From contig WPIO01000002.1 in assembly GCA_009760855.2 (NCBI GenBank), positions 2,772,501 through 2,836,500 of the forward strand: DNA of 64,000 nt. The letters are read 5' to 3'. Under the pieces are notes generated by a model, which saw only the letters and a program-made list of their open reading frames with translations, was not told the DNA's origin and did not search any database. Origin of the DNA: Cristatella mucedo. Lineage: Eukaryota > Bryozoa > Phylactolaemata > Cristatellidae. Shown here one piece after another: positions 35,327-46,140 of the stretch. Position 1 is the first letter of the stretch; the number at the start of each line of letters is the position of its first letter. A program made the position numbers and the translations under genes.

Positions 35327-35719
35327 TTACGTCGACTTGGCTGCGGCCGCTGGCTTGTCCGACTTCTTGGGCAGAAGCACGGCCTGGATGTTGGGCAGCA
35401 CACCGCCCTGCGCTATCGTCACGCCAGCCAGCAGCTTGTTCAGCTCCTCGTCGTTGCGCACGGCCAGCTGCAGGTGGCGCGGCACGATTCTCGTCTTCTT
35501 ATTGTCGCGCGCCGCGTTGCCGGCCAGCTCCAGCACCTCGGCCGCCAGATACTCCATCACGGCCGCCAGGTACACGGGCGCTCCGGCTCCCACGCGCTCC
35601 GCGTAGTTACCCTTGCGCAGCAGCCTGTGAATTCTGCCGACCGGAAACTGCAGTCCGGCGCGCGACGACCTCGACTTGGACTTGCCAGCCGCCTTGCCTC
35701 CCTTGCCACGACCTGTCAT
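35327..35719 (-). CDS. Histone H2A, copy 2
   Basis: A 130-aa H2A with the same protein sequence as copy 1 (16,914-17,306), differing at only a few silent bases. It has the same intronless structure, stem-loop and divergent pairing with an H2B. Whether both copies are expressed cannot be told from sequence, but intact promoter elements suggest both are functional. Confidence 0.98.
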   Translation of the reverse strand: MTGRGKGGKAAGKSKSRSSRAGLQFPVGRIHRLLRKGNYAERVGAGAPVYLAAVMEYLAAEVLELAGNAARDNKKTRIVPRHLQLAVRNDEELNKLLAGVTIAQGGVLPNIQAVLLPKKSDKPAAAAKST

Positions 35720-35972
35720 TTTCTCAGCAGACGATAAGTGTCGAATAAAGTAGCGTCTACATTCCCAGAAGTACTTATAGCCCTAGCGTGGCAACAATGC
35801 AGGCCAATCAGAATATTGCGTAGTCGCTACTTTGGTACAGTGACCAATGAACGATGAGCCCGCCCGATTACAACCGGTGAGTAGCCAGTAACCCTGATTT
35901 GCATACATCTTGGTATATATACGCCGCCGCCGCATATCGGTAAAGGCACGCACATTCTCGTCTGAGACTACT
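35720..35972. promoter_or_regulatory. Divergent H2A/H2B promoter, copy 2
   Basis: Octamer ATTTGCAT at 35,897-35,904 and TATATATA nearby at about 35,914 on the H2B side. CTATAAG on the minus strand near 35,775 for H2A, with two CCAAT boxes between. It is nearly collinear with copy 1. Confidence 0.85.
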
Positions 35973-36350
35973 ATGCCGCCGAAGGTGAGTTCGAAGGGAG
36001 CCAAGAAGGCGGGCAAGGCGAAGGCCGCCGCGGGCGCAGCCGCCGACAAGAAGAAGAAGAAGCGTAGGAGGAAGGAGAGCTACGGCATCTACATCTACAA
36101 GGTGCTGAAGCAGGTGCACCCGGACACGGGCATCTCGAGCAAGGCCATGAGCATCATGAACTCGTTCGTGAACGACATCTTCGAGCGCATCGCGGCCGAG
36201 GCTTCGCGTCTATCGCACTACAACAAGCGATCGACGATCACGAGCCGCGAGGTGCAGACGGCAGTGCGTCTGCTGCTGCCCGGCGAGCTGGCCAAGCACG
36301 CCGTGTCGGAAGGCACAAAGGCCGTGACCAAGTACACGAGCTCCAAGTAG
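35973..36350 (+). CDS. Histone H2B, copy 2
   Basis: A 125-aa H2B starting [12 protein letters not shown]. The in-frame ATG at 35,910 lies upstream of the TATA-defined start zone and is rejected. It is the same protein as copy 1 except for one additional Lys in the tail ([10 protein letters not shown]), caused by an extra AAG in an AAG run. The stem-loop follows. Confidence 0.98.
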   Translation: MPPKVSSKGAKKAGKAKAAAGAAADKKKKKRRRKESYGIYIYKVLKQVHPDTGISSKAMSIMNSFVNDIFERIAAEASRLSHYNKRSTITSREVQTAVRLLLPGELAKHAVSEGTKAVTKYTSSK

Positions 36351-36376
36351 ATGACAGCAAGTCGCCGCTTAACAAC

Positions 36377-36392
36377 GGTCCTTTTTAGGGCC
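36377..36392 (+). terminator. Histone 3' stem-loop of H2B copy 2
   Basis: GGTCCTTTTTAGGGCC followed by ACCAA. Compared with copy 1 one C is T, which leaves a G-U pair and preserves the stem. ACTAAGAG follows about 13 bp downstream. Confidence 0.9.
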
Positions 36393-36419
36393 ACCAATTA
36401 ATTACTAAGAGAAGTCTAG

Positions 36420-36900
36420 TCAGCCGAAATTCTACATTTGCTTAATTTTGCCTGAGAAATATTCTGTCAAATGATTTAGTGAAACGCTGATGTGTGTGCA
36501 AAATACGCAACGACCATCCACGTATAAACGTGATTTTCCCTCATGGCTGTGAACCTTACACCGATTCAAACCAGTTCTTTTTGCCCAGTAAAAAAAAGTT
36601 TAATCCTGACGGTGAGGAACGTCAGCCCTGAGGTAAAAGTGTTCATTTACTATCTAATTAGAGTGACGTAGCAGAATAAATGCTATTAATAAGCAACGCG
36701 TTTATAGGCGTGAAGAGATTACTAAGATGTCTTGCAAATATAAGTTTGAAGAGATTGTTTAAGTAGTTCAAATCTCAATGAGCTTCTATTTATTCATAGC
36801 GATAATAAGTGCCGTCCTCGTGAGTGTGAAAATGGTGTAGCTGATTCTTGGAAAAGCAAAACTGAATATGAGACAGAACGGGTAATTCCTAGGTTTTCCA
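36420..36900. other. Transition to AT-rich block, no gene
   Basis: Composition falls to AT-rich. No motif is recognised. The left end of the Polinton lies somewhere here or slightly beyond, and no terminal inverted repeat was found. Confidence 0.35.
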
Positions 36901-36979
36901 AAGATTATTATTACTGATTATGATGAAGACATAAGAGTTGGAGATACGATGATTGTTCTTTTTCCTTATTTAATTGCAG

Positions 36980-37930
36980 ACACATGCGATGTCTACTACG
37001 CGTCAACGGAAAGTATTAGTTATTCGCCTATTTTAGCCACCTTCCCTTTTTTACTTGGAAAATGGAACATTTAATTGCGTTAGAGATGCAAATATTCAAG
37101 ATGTAATCAAAAATGTTAGGAGACATTTCGATTACTCACCACCTACCAGAGGTTATGTCTTACCTTACATGATAGTTTTGAAGGTTATCTAGAAAACATT
37201 CTAAACGTTATGAATGCCATTAAACTATTCCCAAACTCCCAACGCGATTACCTAATAGTTGCTAATGGACATTCCTATGAAGTCAATCCACCTGATACAC
37301 ACATTGTAACTAATGTTTTCGACTCTACTACTGATTACAATCGTATAGTTGATTAATACTTCTCTAGATTGCCAGACTTGTTTCCATCAAGTACCGTGAT
37401 TTCTTTTGTGACAAAAAATCAACGCCACTTCTTCGTTACACTGACGAAATTTTTTCTTTTTCTAAAGATTTTTCCATCGATTCATTTGCAATTAGCAGTG
37501 AAGAATATGATGAACACGAAGATAACTAACCTAAGAGACGAATTTGCTTAGAAAAAAGTATACCTACCTTACAGCTGAAAGCGACAGGGTTAGATCTTAT
37601 TTAAAGAAAGTTACATTAGCTTCAAATATATTTCAATTCTTAGTCATCTTTACGTGTTCATACCGCGATATCAGTTCTTACTAGAATGAAGTGTGTGAAA
37701 TTCGTCATATTTCCGTAGTTTTAGCTGGTGTAGGTTCTCGCATAGATTCAGCGAATAGCGTCATTTGACAAACAGAGAAACAAAAAAATTCACATTTTTT
37801 TAAGAACTTATCGTTGGAAACTAATTTTATCAACGCTCTATCCGATGATGAGGTCACTCAAGATGAGTTACAGCAAATAGTCATTGGTGGAATGAATTCC
37901 GAAAGAATCAATGTGTTTGAGCACGTTTAA
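36980..37930 (+). pseudogene. Coding-like remnant of unknown function in Polinton
   Basis: The plus-strand frames contain DYLIVANGHSYEVN at about 37,240-37,285. Further on, in other frames, are ISSEEYDEHED near 37,500 and INALSDDEVTQDELQQIVIG near 37,830-37,890. Amino-acid composition looks like real protein, and stops and frame shifts interrupt it. A structural protein is possible given the setting, but no motif supports that. Confidence 0.4.
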
Positions 37931-38204
37931 CACTTCTCTTACAAAGCTTCTCTTAACGTTATTTACCGAATATCTAATTTTTTATCTTTCATAAACATTC
38001 CTTACTATTGTATAAACAGTCCACGAATAATTTGCACAAACTGCTCTTCTCTTTCCGCTTTCTCCCTCCCCATGTTCTAACAAGTATCTAACAGTTGTTC
38101 CTAATTCTATAGCTTTCTCATCTTTATATTCTGGTTTAGTTATCTTTACTTTTCCATTTTTTATCGCGTCTTACCGGTTTCTTACCAATCGTCATAGTTT
38201 AGCT

Positions 38205-38800
38205 TTTATTTTTATCAAGTAATCTATTACTTTTGGCAAGTTCTTTACCCGCTCTCCATTTCTTTCAACATTTCCTGCTTCCAACTCTTTTTCATAAGAA
38301 TACTCATTTGAATATTCTCTCAGCAACACATGAATATTCTCTCAGCAACAGCGTTACTCATTCTCTCAAGCATCGCAACATTCTTACTAGTTACCGCTTC
38401 TCTAATCATCGCATTACGTTTTTCCATTTCCTTTTTAAATACCCTTTTAAACTTTGATCAAGACTCTACAGTCATTCCCCTTGGCCACTTGAGTTTACTT
38501 TTTGAGTAGGTGCTTCTTATAGTTTTACTCACATCTCTAGCAGTCTTTGTCTTTAATGGTCTAGCATATTTATATCTACTCACCCGATCAATAGCACATA
38601 ATGCATACTTATAACCTTTATCATTCGGTAGGTAAAATATACCCGTTTGATGCTGATCATTGGGTCTGGTAACGTTGAAGAAACCGCTAGGAATTTTTCT
38701 AGATCTACTTTTGAATACTTGACTGATGGCAGCATTCTTATCATGTTCTCCATATCTTTTTCATTCATTTAGTGCTTTTAAATATATTCCTTCTATTTAA
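38205..38800 (-). pseudogene. Polinton-type integrase remnant (rve fold)
   Basis: A minus-strand frame at about 38,440-38,730 shows TRPNDQHQTG, KGYKYALCAIDRVSRYK and SKLKWPRGM, matching the integrase core of Polinton/Ginger-type elements (first-strand, second-strand and LKWP blocks). The position of the first catalytic Asp (after HQ in the usual HQxD block) is Gly here, the segment before the second Asp ends in a stop, and the C-terminal part is in a broken frame with a small tandem duplication near 38,318-38,350. It is therefore inactive. Confidence 0.8.
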
Positions 38801-39419
38801 TACAATCATAATAATTATAATTATATTTTTATAATTATAATAATGCATAATAATATATGATTTTGATTTGAACGTTATGCAAAGTAGATTTAAAGTATCT
38901 AGAAATGTATGAGCTACTGAATGCTACGAATCCAGAATTAGTTTGCATCAGTTTTCAACCTTCAATCATAAGACCATACACGATTATGTGTTCTTACTTC
39001 GATTAGGATGAGAATGAAATCCAACTTTGCGAGCGATGTTAAAGTGTGCATTAAGTGTGACGAATTGCTTTAAAAGATTTATTCAAAGACGTCTGATATT
39101 TATAAAGATAAAAAAGAATGTAAAACATGCATTCATTGTTTGGGGAATGTACACACTTCAAATATATGACAAATTATTCTAAACTAACTGTGAATGCACT
39201 CTATTCATCAAACAAACATGGTCAGATCTCTTTTACAATATAGTTGAATTGATGATTATGATCTTTAACACTACTAGATATAAAAAGAGTATCACAAAGT
39301 TTAGGGAAATATCTTTTCTAATATTTCACCTATTTAGGTTATTAGGAGACCGAAATTTGTCTTCCAGTACCACTAATAGCTTTAAAACGAGCCTGAATAA
39401 TAGATAACATTGTTTGGTA

Positions 39420-40150
39420 TCTCTATCCTCCATTAACATTAATCATCCTAATATCATCAGAAGGTAATGTGATACTCAATTTTTGTGACAAAGGCACGCA
39501 TTCATTACTTCCGACTACATGTAAAGAAATGATTATTATAGGAGGTTTATCAATGGTTGGCCAAGTGAAGCTAGCAAAGAGGCATTTGCCCTTGCAGCGA
39601 AGTTCCAGATAATGACAGAACTAATAATTCGCTAACTCTTCTACCATTAGCAGTATGAGTATACAACTTTTTGGCAGCATCATTGGGATTGGTAGAATTC
39701 GTCACATTTTTTATCTTATTGTTGCCCATGTTTAGGTCATATTCTACCTGAACGGACCTTTGAATTGTATATCGTTTCATAGCTCTATATGTAAGGCAAA
39801 AGTTATCACCCAGAGTGGAAGGATTGGTAGAAGATAAATTTCAATTAATTGAAGTTATAGCTGGTCCTCCAATATTCAAATCTCCAGTCATAGCGTCGCC
39901 AGCTTTATTAAATTTAGAATTCATTTTCACAACCAAATCGTTAGCATTAATAGCAGCGCCAACATTGGTTTATCTTTTACCTTAGCAATCAATTGTAGAT
40001 GCAGTAGTCGTAATGGATAATCTTGGAAAGTTTTTATCCGCATAACTTTTATTCAAAGCAGCCCCAGGATTGACTAGATTCTTCATATTTACAACTCTAT
40101 TGCCTTTCATATCCAAATCTGTGTAACTCATACCGCAAATACTGGCAATA
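39420..40150 (-). pseudogene. Tail-fibre-like protein remnant with NMGNNKIKNV repeats
   Basis: Minus-strand frames contain YDLNMGNNKIKNVTNSTNP followed by NDAAKKLYT at about 39,640-39,750. A second related unit with LDMKGNRVVNM and AALNKSYADKN lies at about 40,050-40,120. This 'N-x-K-I-x-N-(V/L)...DA-x-x-K-x-Y' pattern is familiar from phage tail-fibre or adhesin stalks. Internal stops break the frame. In this setting it may have been a virion fibre, which is inference. Confidence 0.55.
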
Positions 40151-40199
40151 TAATTAATTTCGTAAGCATTCTATGTTAGAAATTTAAACTTTGGCTTTA

Positions 40200-40860
40200 A
40201 CTTTAACTTCTTTTACTAATGGTACTAGTCTCTTAAATCTATCTTTATCGGGTTCTCTGACTATTAGTATGCATATTTTTAACGTAAAATTTAATAACGT
40301 ATCTTTTTCCTTTCTTATTATTGAATTTGCTATGCTCAGAAATTAGACGAAACTCGAAATCATAATGCCTCTCATCCTTGAGAAAGTATAAAAATAGGAA
40401 TTTAGTGATTAGAACGTTAATATCTTCTTCTGGGCGTATTCTAACTTTAGCTTTACTTTTAGCAATATAATCTTCAGGTTTTATGAAAGCAATCTAGCCT
40501 GGGATACGTATTTCAAATTCGAACAATAAACATTCTTCTATTTCTAATACGGACAATCCTACCAAGCATTGCGCTTCATGTCGTAGGAGTATTTCGCATT
40601 CGATTAAGCGTCTAAGCAGTAGGCATTTTATTTCTATCAGTTTCGTAGAATATCCATTCTAGATCGTGCATCAAGACTAAAACGAAAGCATTCATATTTA
40701 GAGAAGCAGTCATTAGCGTTAGCTATGATATTTTTAAATTTAATTTCTCGGAACCTTGCGACTATTGATTCAAACGTTTTCCCAAAAAGTAAGGGAGCTC
40801 TTAATTCTAAAGGTTGACTGCTTATATATTCCTCATATTTTCTGCATACCATTTCTTAAA
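40200..40860 (-). pseudogene. Unknown coding-like remnant in Polinton
   Basis: Minus-strand frames include IKPEDYIAKSKAKVRIRPEE at about 40,415-40,480 and the intact stretch 40,637-40,852 (MVCRKYEEYISSQPLELRAP at its start). Composition resembles real protein. No family is recognised. Confidence 0.4.
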
Positions 40861-40987
40861 TCATTTTTTCATTGACTTTTACATTTCTGAATATTGTACC
40901 ATCACCTAATATCTAATGTACTCAATATCCACCCAATATTTAATTTCATAAACACAAACCTAAATATAACCTCAAACATAAACTCCA

Positions 40988-41027
40988 ATGGAGCAAGGTA
41001 GTGATGAGTATCACTACCTTGCTCCAT
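40988..41027. other. Perfect 18-bp hairpin in Polinton
   Basis: ATGGAGCAAGGTAGTGAT, loop GAGT, then the exact reverse complement. It lies within 5 bp of the end of the small ORF at 41,032-41,271 (minus), where it could act as a transcription or RNA-processing signal. Nothing else in this decayed region is so perfectly preserved. Confidence 0.9.
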
Positions 41028-41031
41028 TTAT

Positions 41032-41271
41032 CTATAATAAAAAGCAGTTTATTGATCGATTGGAATTTGAACTTTGGGTGGTTTTAATTATAGATGGGTC
41101 TTTCACAAAGCGTAATGTTCCAATGTGAGCCTTAGCGATTCCATCACCGAATATCGAAGTTCTTCCCGTCCCAATCGCGTAAATAGGGGCGTTGGATGGC
41201 AGTAGCATGATGGCCCTTGTGTTCACATCCGCAGACCTTGTGAGGATTGGAAGAGGAGGCAAGTTACTCAT
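41032..41271 (-). CDS. Small intact ORF in Polinton, 79 aa, unknown function
   Basis: It starts MSNLPPLPILTRSADVN and ends SNRSINCFLL, with no transmembrane or known motif. It is the only open frame in the Polinton that runs from a sensible ATG to a stop without visible damage and has a hairpin directly after the stop. It lies just downstream of the polymerase remnant on the same strand. It may be a small virion protein or chance survival. I do not recognise it. Confidence 0.45.
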   Translation of the reverse strand: MSNLPPLPILTRSADVNTRAIMLLPSNAPIYAIGTGRTSIFGDGIAKAHIGTLRFVKDPSIIKTTQSSNSNRSINCFLL

Positions 41272-41289
41272 TCTATATTTTAAACTAAA

Positions 41290-43900
41290 ACTTTTTTACA
41301 TTTAAATTTTACAAATGCTGTCCTACTCTCTATGAAATTTTTATTGAAAATCGTTCTGTAGAAAAATCTTGGATGTATCTTCTTTTCTCAACCAATGCTT
41401 CTTCTTTAGCTGGATCCTTGTTGAACGACTCAATTTTCTTTTTTCCTCTAACGTTTTCCTTAGTCTAAACAAGGAAAGCATTGTTGGGAAACTTGCAGAA
41501 GTTTTTCTCAAAGTCATTCTTAGAGCTTTTCCTCATCTTAGTTTTGTTTTCAATGGGGGGTTTAAAAAATCTCTTTGATTGAACTCCAATATCCTATGAA
41601 CTTTATGTCAATCATATCCACATTCTAGACAAAACTGCAAGTTGCAAAAATGAATTACATATCTAGTCTTTGGAGTTAAGTCTAACAGACGAATATTATT
41701 TTCTTTGTCTCGTAACCCTCTTTTGTGAAATTCTTCTATCATTCAGAACATTATTCATTTCTAACTATCCTCTTAGTAGAAAATAGTGGATAATCAGAAT
41801 AGTGCTCGTGATTATCCTTATTGCAGCAAATGTCTACCTCTAAGAAATATTCTTTAGGGAAATCCTCAATAAACTTTATTATCTTATCTAATTTCTTACT
41901 TATCCCTTTTTTAGATAAGAACTTGAATCCGCCAGTAGATAGATATTGAGACATTGCCAATCCGTAAAGATTAGTAGCATTGAAGTATTAATATAATAAT
42001 AATAATAATGCACTTGATAAAGCGCCCTCAGAGAACTTAATCTCTCTCTAGGCGCTTTACATTTTCTGCAAAGGGAAATGCAATTGAATGGTGAGTAAAA
42101 TCATGCTTGATAAACAAGCAAAATGAATAACGTGGTTAGGGGTGACATGCGCAGGGTCAGCATGCAAATATTATAGCCATAACTTTAATTTGTTCTCATC
42201 ACAGTCATGAAAATATTCATTATTAGCCGTTACATGTCTACTTGAACTTGATGCATGCCTCCTCTAATAGCCTTCTCGATGAAATTATGATGCTCAAAAT
42301 TCTTTAAGTAGTTCTAGAACAACTTCAGTATACCTTAAACCAGTTTCCTAAGCCGTGAGAGGAGTTGTTAGAAAGTGAGCTGGAGATATCTGTTATGCTA
42401 GTGCATCAAGTTTCTAAACGCTTGTAATACATCAGCTAGCAACAAAACATCTAAAGTTAAATGTAAGTCATGATAAACATTCATATATGTAATGTTGAGT
42501 GCGTTCCAAAATCTTTTGAGCGTGCTTAAATTCATCCTCACTCATTCCCTTTCCATCCAAAGATAAATAAAACGATTCAATAATTGGTAACTTTTCTTCT
42601 TTAAACCTTTCATATCCAGTCATGTACTGATATAAGTATATTCCCTTTCTAGTTAGTAACTGAAACTTGGATTCTTCATAGTTTTTAAACTGAGATCTAG
42701 TTACTAGAAACGTACTGCCAGATAATCTAAGATTCTTTGCATGATCATCTAAGGCACCATTCATCATCTGCATCGAGTCACTGAAAGTAAGTTTCCTAAT
42801 GTCAGTACGTGTCAGCTACTTCTCCATGTTGTTAGCATTCATGACGTTCCTTTTCAACCCAGTATTTCCTAACTCTTGAACAATCGAGTGAGAGTCTTAC
42901 ATGCGAAGATTATGAATGAACATTTGTAACTTATATCTTTCTATCTCAACTTAGTATTTAAGGTAACAAGCGGTCTGAGCAGGTCCACTGTACGTTTCCA
43001 GTTAAGTGACAGCGATCTAAAACTGTATCACCATTCAACTTGTCCTCACATATGTGGAACGCGTTACTGTCTTCATACGATTCCCTTTCTTCCACACTCA
43101 TCGATCTTTTATCGAATACCCCATACTTCTCGTATAGCTCGATAAGCTCTTACTTAGTTTTTCAATCTCTTCCATAAGGCTAACTAGAATTCCCTTAACA
43201 CGAGCAGGCCCTCTGAATAGCTCACAATTTCTTGCTTCTCCTTCAGGATTAACTATAACGTAAAAACTAGAGCGTGGAATTGTTCTCTTGTCAGATATAT
43301 CTTTCTTTTAATACTGCTAAAAATAAGCATTAAAAATCTACATAAGCAACACGTGGAGCTTTCAGCATCTTTGAATATTCCCTAAACTTTACTAAATCTT
43401 CAGTACCATCCTTCTTATCTGAGCTGTTGGCATCTTAACTGCTACACCAATATCATTCTCAGTCTCGCAATCAGTGTGATGAGATTCTAAAGAGTGCGTA
43501 AAAAAGTGATTAAAACCAGATCAAACGCTTCTTCCAGAAATAATTTTTTCCTCCGCTTTTTACTTTTCCAGTCCTACATAAGGCATTGAAGTTAACGATT
43601 AAAGCAAAGTGGGATATAGTGCAATCTTCATTTTGGTAAAGTAATAAGTCAACATGATGTTCCTCTCTTGCATAAAATGCTCAGGTGATTGACCATTCCG
43701 ACGAATGTACTCATACACGTTAATGCTTATATTAAATAGATCAGCTAACTTTGAAATGTTTTTAACTCTAAGAGTGCCATAATTGCCATTCTCTACTGAA
43801 AATAACCTATCCAAAGCAGGCTTTAAATAATAATATTCGTCATCTAATACATTTTCAAGATTTTTATATACTCCCTACATGATTCTCTCTCCGATTAAAT
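41290..43900 (-). pseudogene. Polinton-type DNA polymerase B remnant, split by a LINE tail
   Basis: Minus strand, N to C: KNISKLADLFNISINVYEY at about 43,725; a zinc-ribbon-like HICEDKLNG...DRCHLTG near 43,000-43,070; LTRKGIYLYQYM near 42,630; DVLLLADVLQAF near 42,430; FIEKAIRGG near 42,275; then after the LINE-B insertion YFNATNLYGLAMSQ near 41,960 and KNDFEKNF near 41,510. These blocks follow the order in protein-primed PolB of Polintons. Multiple stops and frame shifts occur. The last palm motif (YxDTDS) was not found before the next ORF, so the C-terminus is probably lost. Confidence 0.85.
41990..42175 (-). mobile_element. LINE 'B' 3' end inserted in the Polinton polymerase
   Basis: AATAATAATAATAATGCACT, the hairpin GCGCCCTCAGAG...CTAGGCGC and the LINE-B 3' region (GGTTAGGGGTGACATGCGC). 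AT-rich short repeats (ATTAATAT / AATATTAT) flank it and may be the target-site duplication. It falls between two neighbouring conserved polymerase blocks. Confidence 0.88.
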
Positions 43901-44627
43901 TCTCTAAGAATGCACTACATAGCACTTCGATTATCATTTAGGTTCTTAACATTAATGACTACCTTCTCACTAGCTAGAGCAGCAGTAACGGTAACCAACC
44001 ACTTCCAGATTGGCAATAGAATTGAGTAAACTTTGCATAAAGGCTATTAATACCAACTATTCTACAAATCGGAAATCTTTTCATTCAATTCTTCAATCCT
44101 ATAATCTAGCACTTCAAAATGTCTGTAAATTGTTTGCTTAACGTTAGAATTACGATTTAAAATTATTGGTAACTCACTGTATAACTTTTTATCAAATGAG
44201 CCTCCGTTACTTCTACTACCATCAAAAACTCAATACTTATGTGTTCATTTACAATTGACTTGACAATTTGCACCAAAGGTGCTGTTACCATTGTTATTAG
44301 ATTGTTAATCTACATCGCTGCGTGAAAAACCATTATATTCGTAATCGATCCCTCTTTCAATAGTAGTCTCACTTCTTAAGAACCAACCAATACCATCTAC
44401 CTTTGCATTCTTCTAGTCTCTCGTTCATAAGATGAAGTACGAGCAGCCTTTGAAGTGGAAGTGTTAGCAACACTGAGAGACTTCACTTTAACACACAGCT
44501 TATCTAAATCAGAATGATGCTTTGAATACGCTGGTAAAATACCAGTTGCTTTTTTAATATCTTTCATAACTGTCTTTGCAAAGACATACTACTTCTCGTC
44601 AACGTTTCTCTTTGCAAGACTTTGAGT
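43900..44627 (-). other. Polinton right part, unassigned coding-like sequence
   Basis: Minus-strand frames show stretches such as SKHHSDLDKLCVKVKSLSVA near 44,470-44,530 with protein-like composition, broken by stops. It could be the polymerase N-terminal extension or a neighbouring gene. Confidence 0.4.
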
Positions 44628-44762
44628 GCTAGTCTGTTGGCTACCGAATGCGTACCGAAAGCCACTTAGGCTGTGAGTGCGCTATATACAAAACTCTCCT
44701 GCGTAACACCCACACGGTCTTTATGACTTGGTGGAGTTACTGACGGAGATACATTACATTAG
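44628..44762 (+). mobile_element. LINE 'A' 3' end
   Basis: GTTGGCTACCGAATGCGTAC through GGAGTTACTGACGGAGATAC and ATTACATTA, the terminal ~135 bp of LINE A. It abuts the right side of the Polinton. Confidence 0.85.
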
Positions 44763-45110
44763 ACCTTAGGTGAGTCAGGGGGTCATGTGGTGCTATGCCG
44801 CTGTGAGTTCAGGCCTTTGGGAGCGTTTAAACTGACGGCACGGTCTCTGAAGGATTTGAGATCTGTCGGGGGGGGGGGCGCTGCTAAACGGTCAGAGTCA
44901 ATTGAGCTGTTAGTAGGATGGATAGTCTGTACCCAGCAGCCAGGAGCAAGAGAATGAAGGTACTTGAAACTGGGAGACCGAACCTCGAAGTCGATGGTTA
45001 TGGACACCCAGTGCAGGTCGGTGAGAAGTGGCGACTATACTAATATTTAACGACAGAAAATCCTAGCTGGTGCATTCTGTACCAACTATTTGCATCATAC
45101 TGCAAAAGTA
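44763..45110 (-). mobile_element. LINE RT C-terminal remnant, minus strand
   Basis: The frame 44,783-45,007 reads FEVRSPSFKYLHSLAPG and LKSFRDRAVSLNAPKGLNS, a diverged CR1/L2-type C-terminal region. A run of G lies near 44,870. Confidence 0.6.
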
Positions 45111-45865
45111 TGCAGACCCCCAAATGCTGGGTTGCACAGGTCCAGACGAGTCGTCACATAAGCATGGACCTTCTTTATTGGAGCATCCTTACGTAAGCAG
45201 AGCCGAGTTGCACTGTTTCGTAGCCGGAAGCGGGCAGACTTTGCTGCAGGTTTAATCCGATATATTTTGAAGGATCATTTCCGAACCGGGCAACCGAACC
45301 GGCCAGACTCGCTAAGCAGCACGTGTGCAAATGTTGAAGGTCCGAGCAGGGCAAGCCCGTACCTTTATAGCAGTACGTAAAGTAAGCAATGCGAAGCATC
45401 CGACCTCGTAGCGTGCGTCCAGGTAGAGTTCACTTTAGCGCAAGCAAAATTAAAATAGTCGTGGCCACCACCCTCTGCCCGAGGCCGCAAGGATCCCTAG
45501 TCACGCGACAGCTACTGCTGCTGCTACAGGATAGCAGCACCCTGTAAGGACTCGGTAGGCGCCGCTTGCACTGGGCCAGTAAAGTGGATGTACACGGCAG
45601 CGCCAAACGTCTTAAAGAGGATGTTGTAATGCCAGGCAGCAGGAAGGGCAATGCGTCCTGTCGTCCTCGGGAGTTGAATCCGGAGAGAGACAGAGAGAAA
45701 GAGGCAAGAATCGCTACGCTTAGTCGCCATTAGTCAGGTCTCCCGAAGTGCAGCCAACCGACGACGAAGCGTAAGAAAAGTGCATGAACCATGTGACTGC
45801 ACAAAAAAAGCATCCGTCGCGAGAAAGGCGCGCTAGAGAGGTCACCGCGGCTGCCCCTTTAGGAT
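45111..45865. other. No assignable feature
   Basis: Intermediate sequence with a CTGCTGCTG patch near 45,515. No gene or transposon recognised. Confidence 0.4.
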
Positions 45866-45869
45866 CACG

Positions 45870-46000
45870 AGCGACAATGCCTTGCCTCGGTCTTTGTTGC
45901 CAGTTGTAAGATGCTCGCACTTTGCGATCCAGGCCGCGGGTTCGAGTCCTGCAGCTGGCAAATTCTGCATTGCGCTCCGCAAGCGGAAGTAATAGCCGCC
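45870..46000 (+). mobile_element. tRNA-derived SINE head, plus strand
   Basis: B-box GGGTTCGAGTCC preceded by GATCCAGGCCGC, and a body with TTGCGCTCCGCAAGC (a small hairpin) and AATAGCCGCCAACG. It resembles the type 1 SINE layout but is diverged. Confidence 0.55.
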
Positions 46001-46002
46001 AA

Positions 46003-46140
46003 CGTTATAATAATAATGATAAGAATAAAAACAACAGTGATAAATCTGTTGGAGCACCCTCGGAGAATTCGATCTTTCTAGGGACTTTACATTTGCTCTA
46101 AAGGAAGCATGATCGAATGACGTTCGTCTGCCGAAACGTG
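46003..46140 (-). mobile_element. LINE 'B' 3' tail, minus strand
   Basis: AATAATGATAAGAATAAA tail, then GGAGCACCCTCGGAGAATTC and TTCTAGGGACTTTACATTTG of the terminal hairpin, slightly diverged. Confidence 0.65.

Larger units (their letters stand above)
36600..44627. mobile_element. Decayed Polinton/Maverick (virus-like DNA transposon)
   Basis: An approximately 8-kb AT-rich block contains, on the minus strand, remnants of a Polinton-type integrase, a tail-fibre-like protein and a protein-primed family B DNA polymerase, plus unassigned coding-like stretches on both strands. This gene set is diagnostic of Polintons and related adintovirus-like elements. Every recognisable large gene has stops or frame breaks, so the copy is dead. 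I did not find the packaging ATPase, protease or major capsid gene, nor the terminal inverted repeats. The right side is cut by a LINE A 3' end at 44,628. Confidence 0.85.

Noticed and set aside
35910-35972. Upstream ATG extending H2B copy 2
   Set aside because: It overlaps the TATA region, and copy 1 lacks it.
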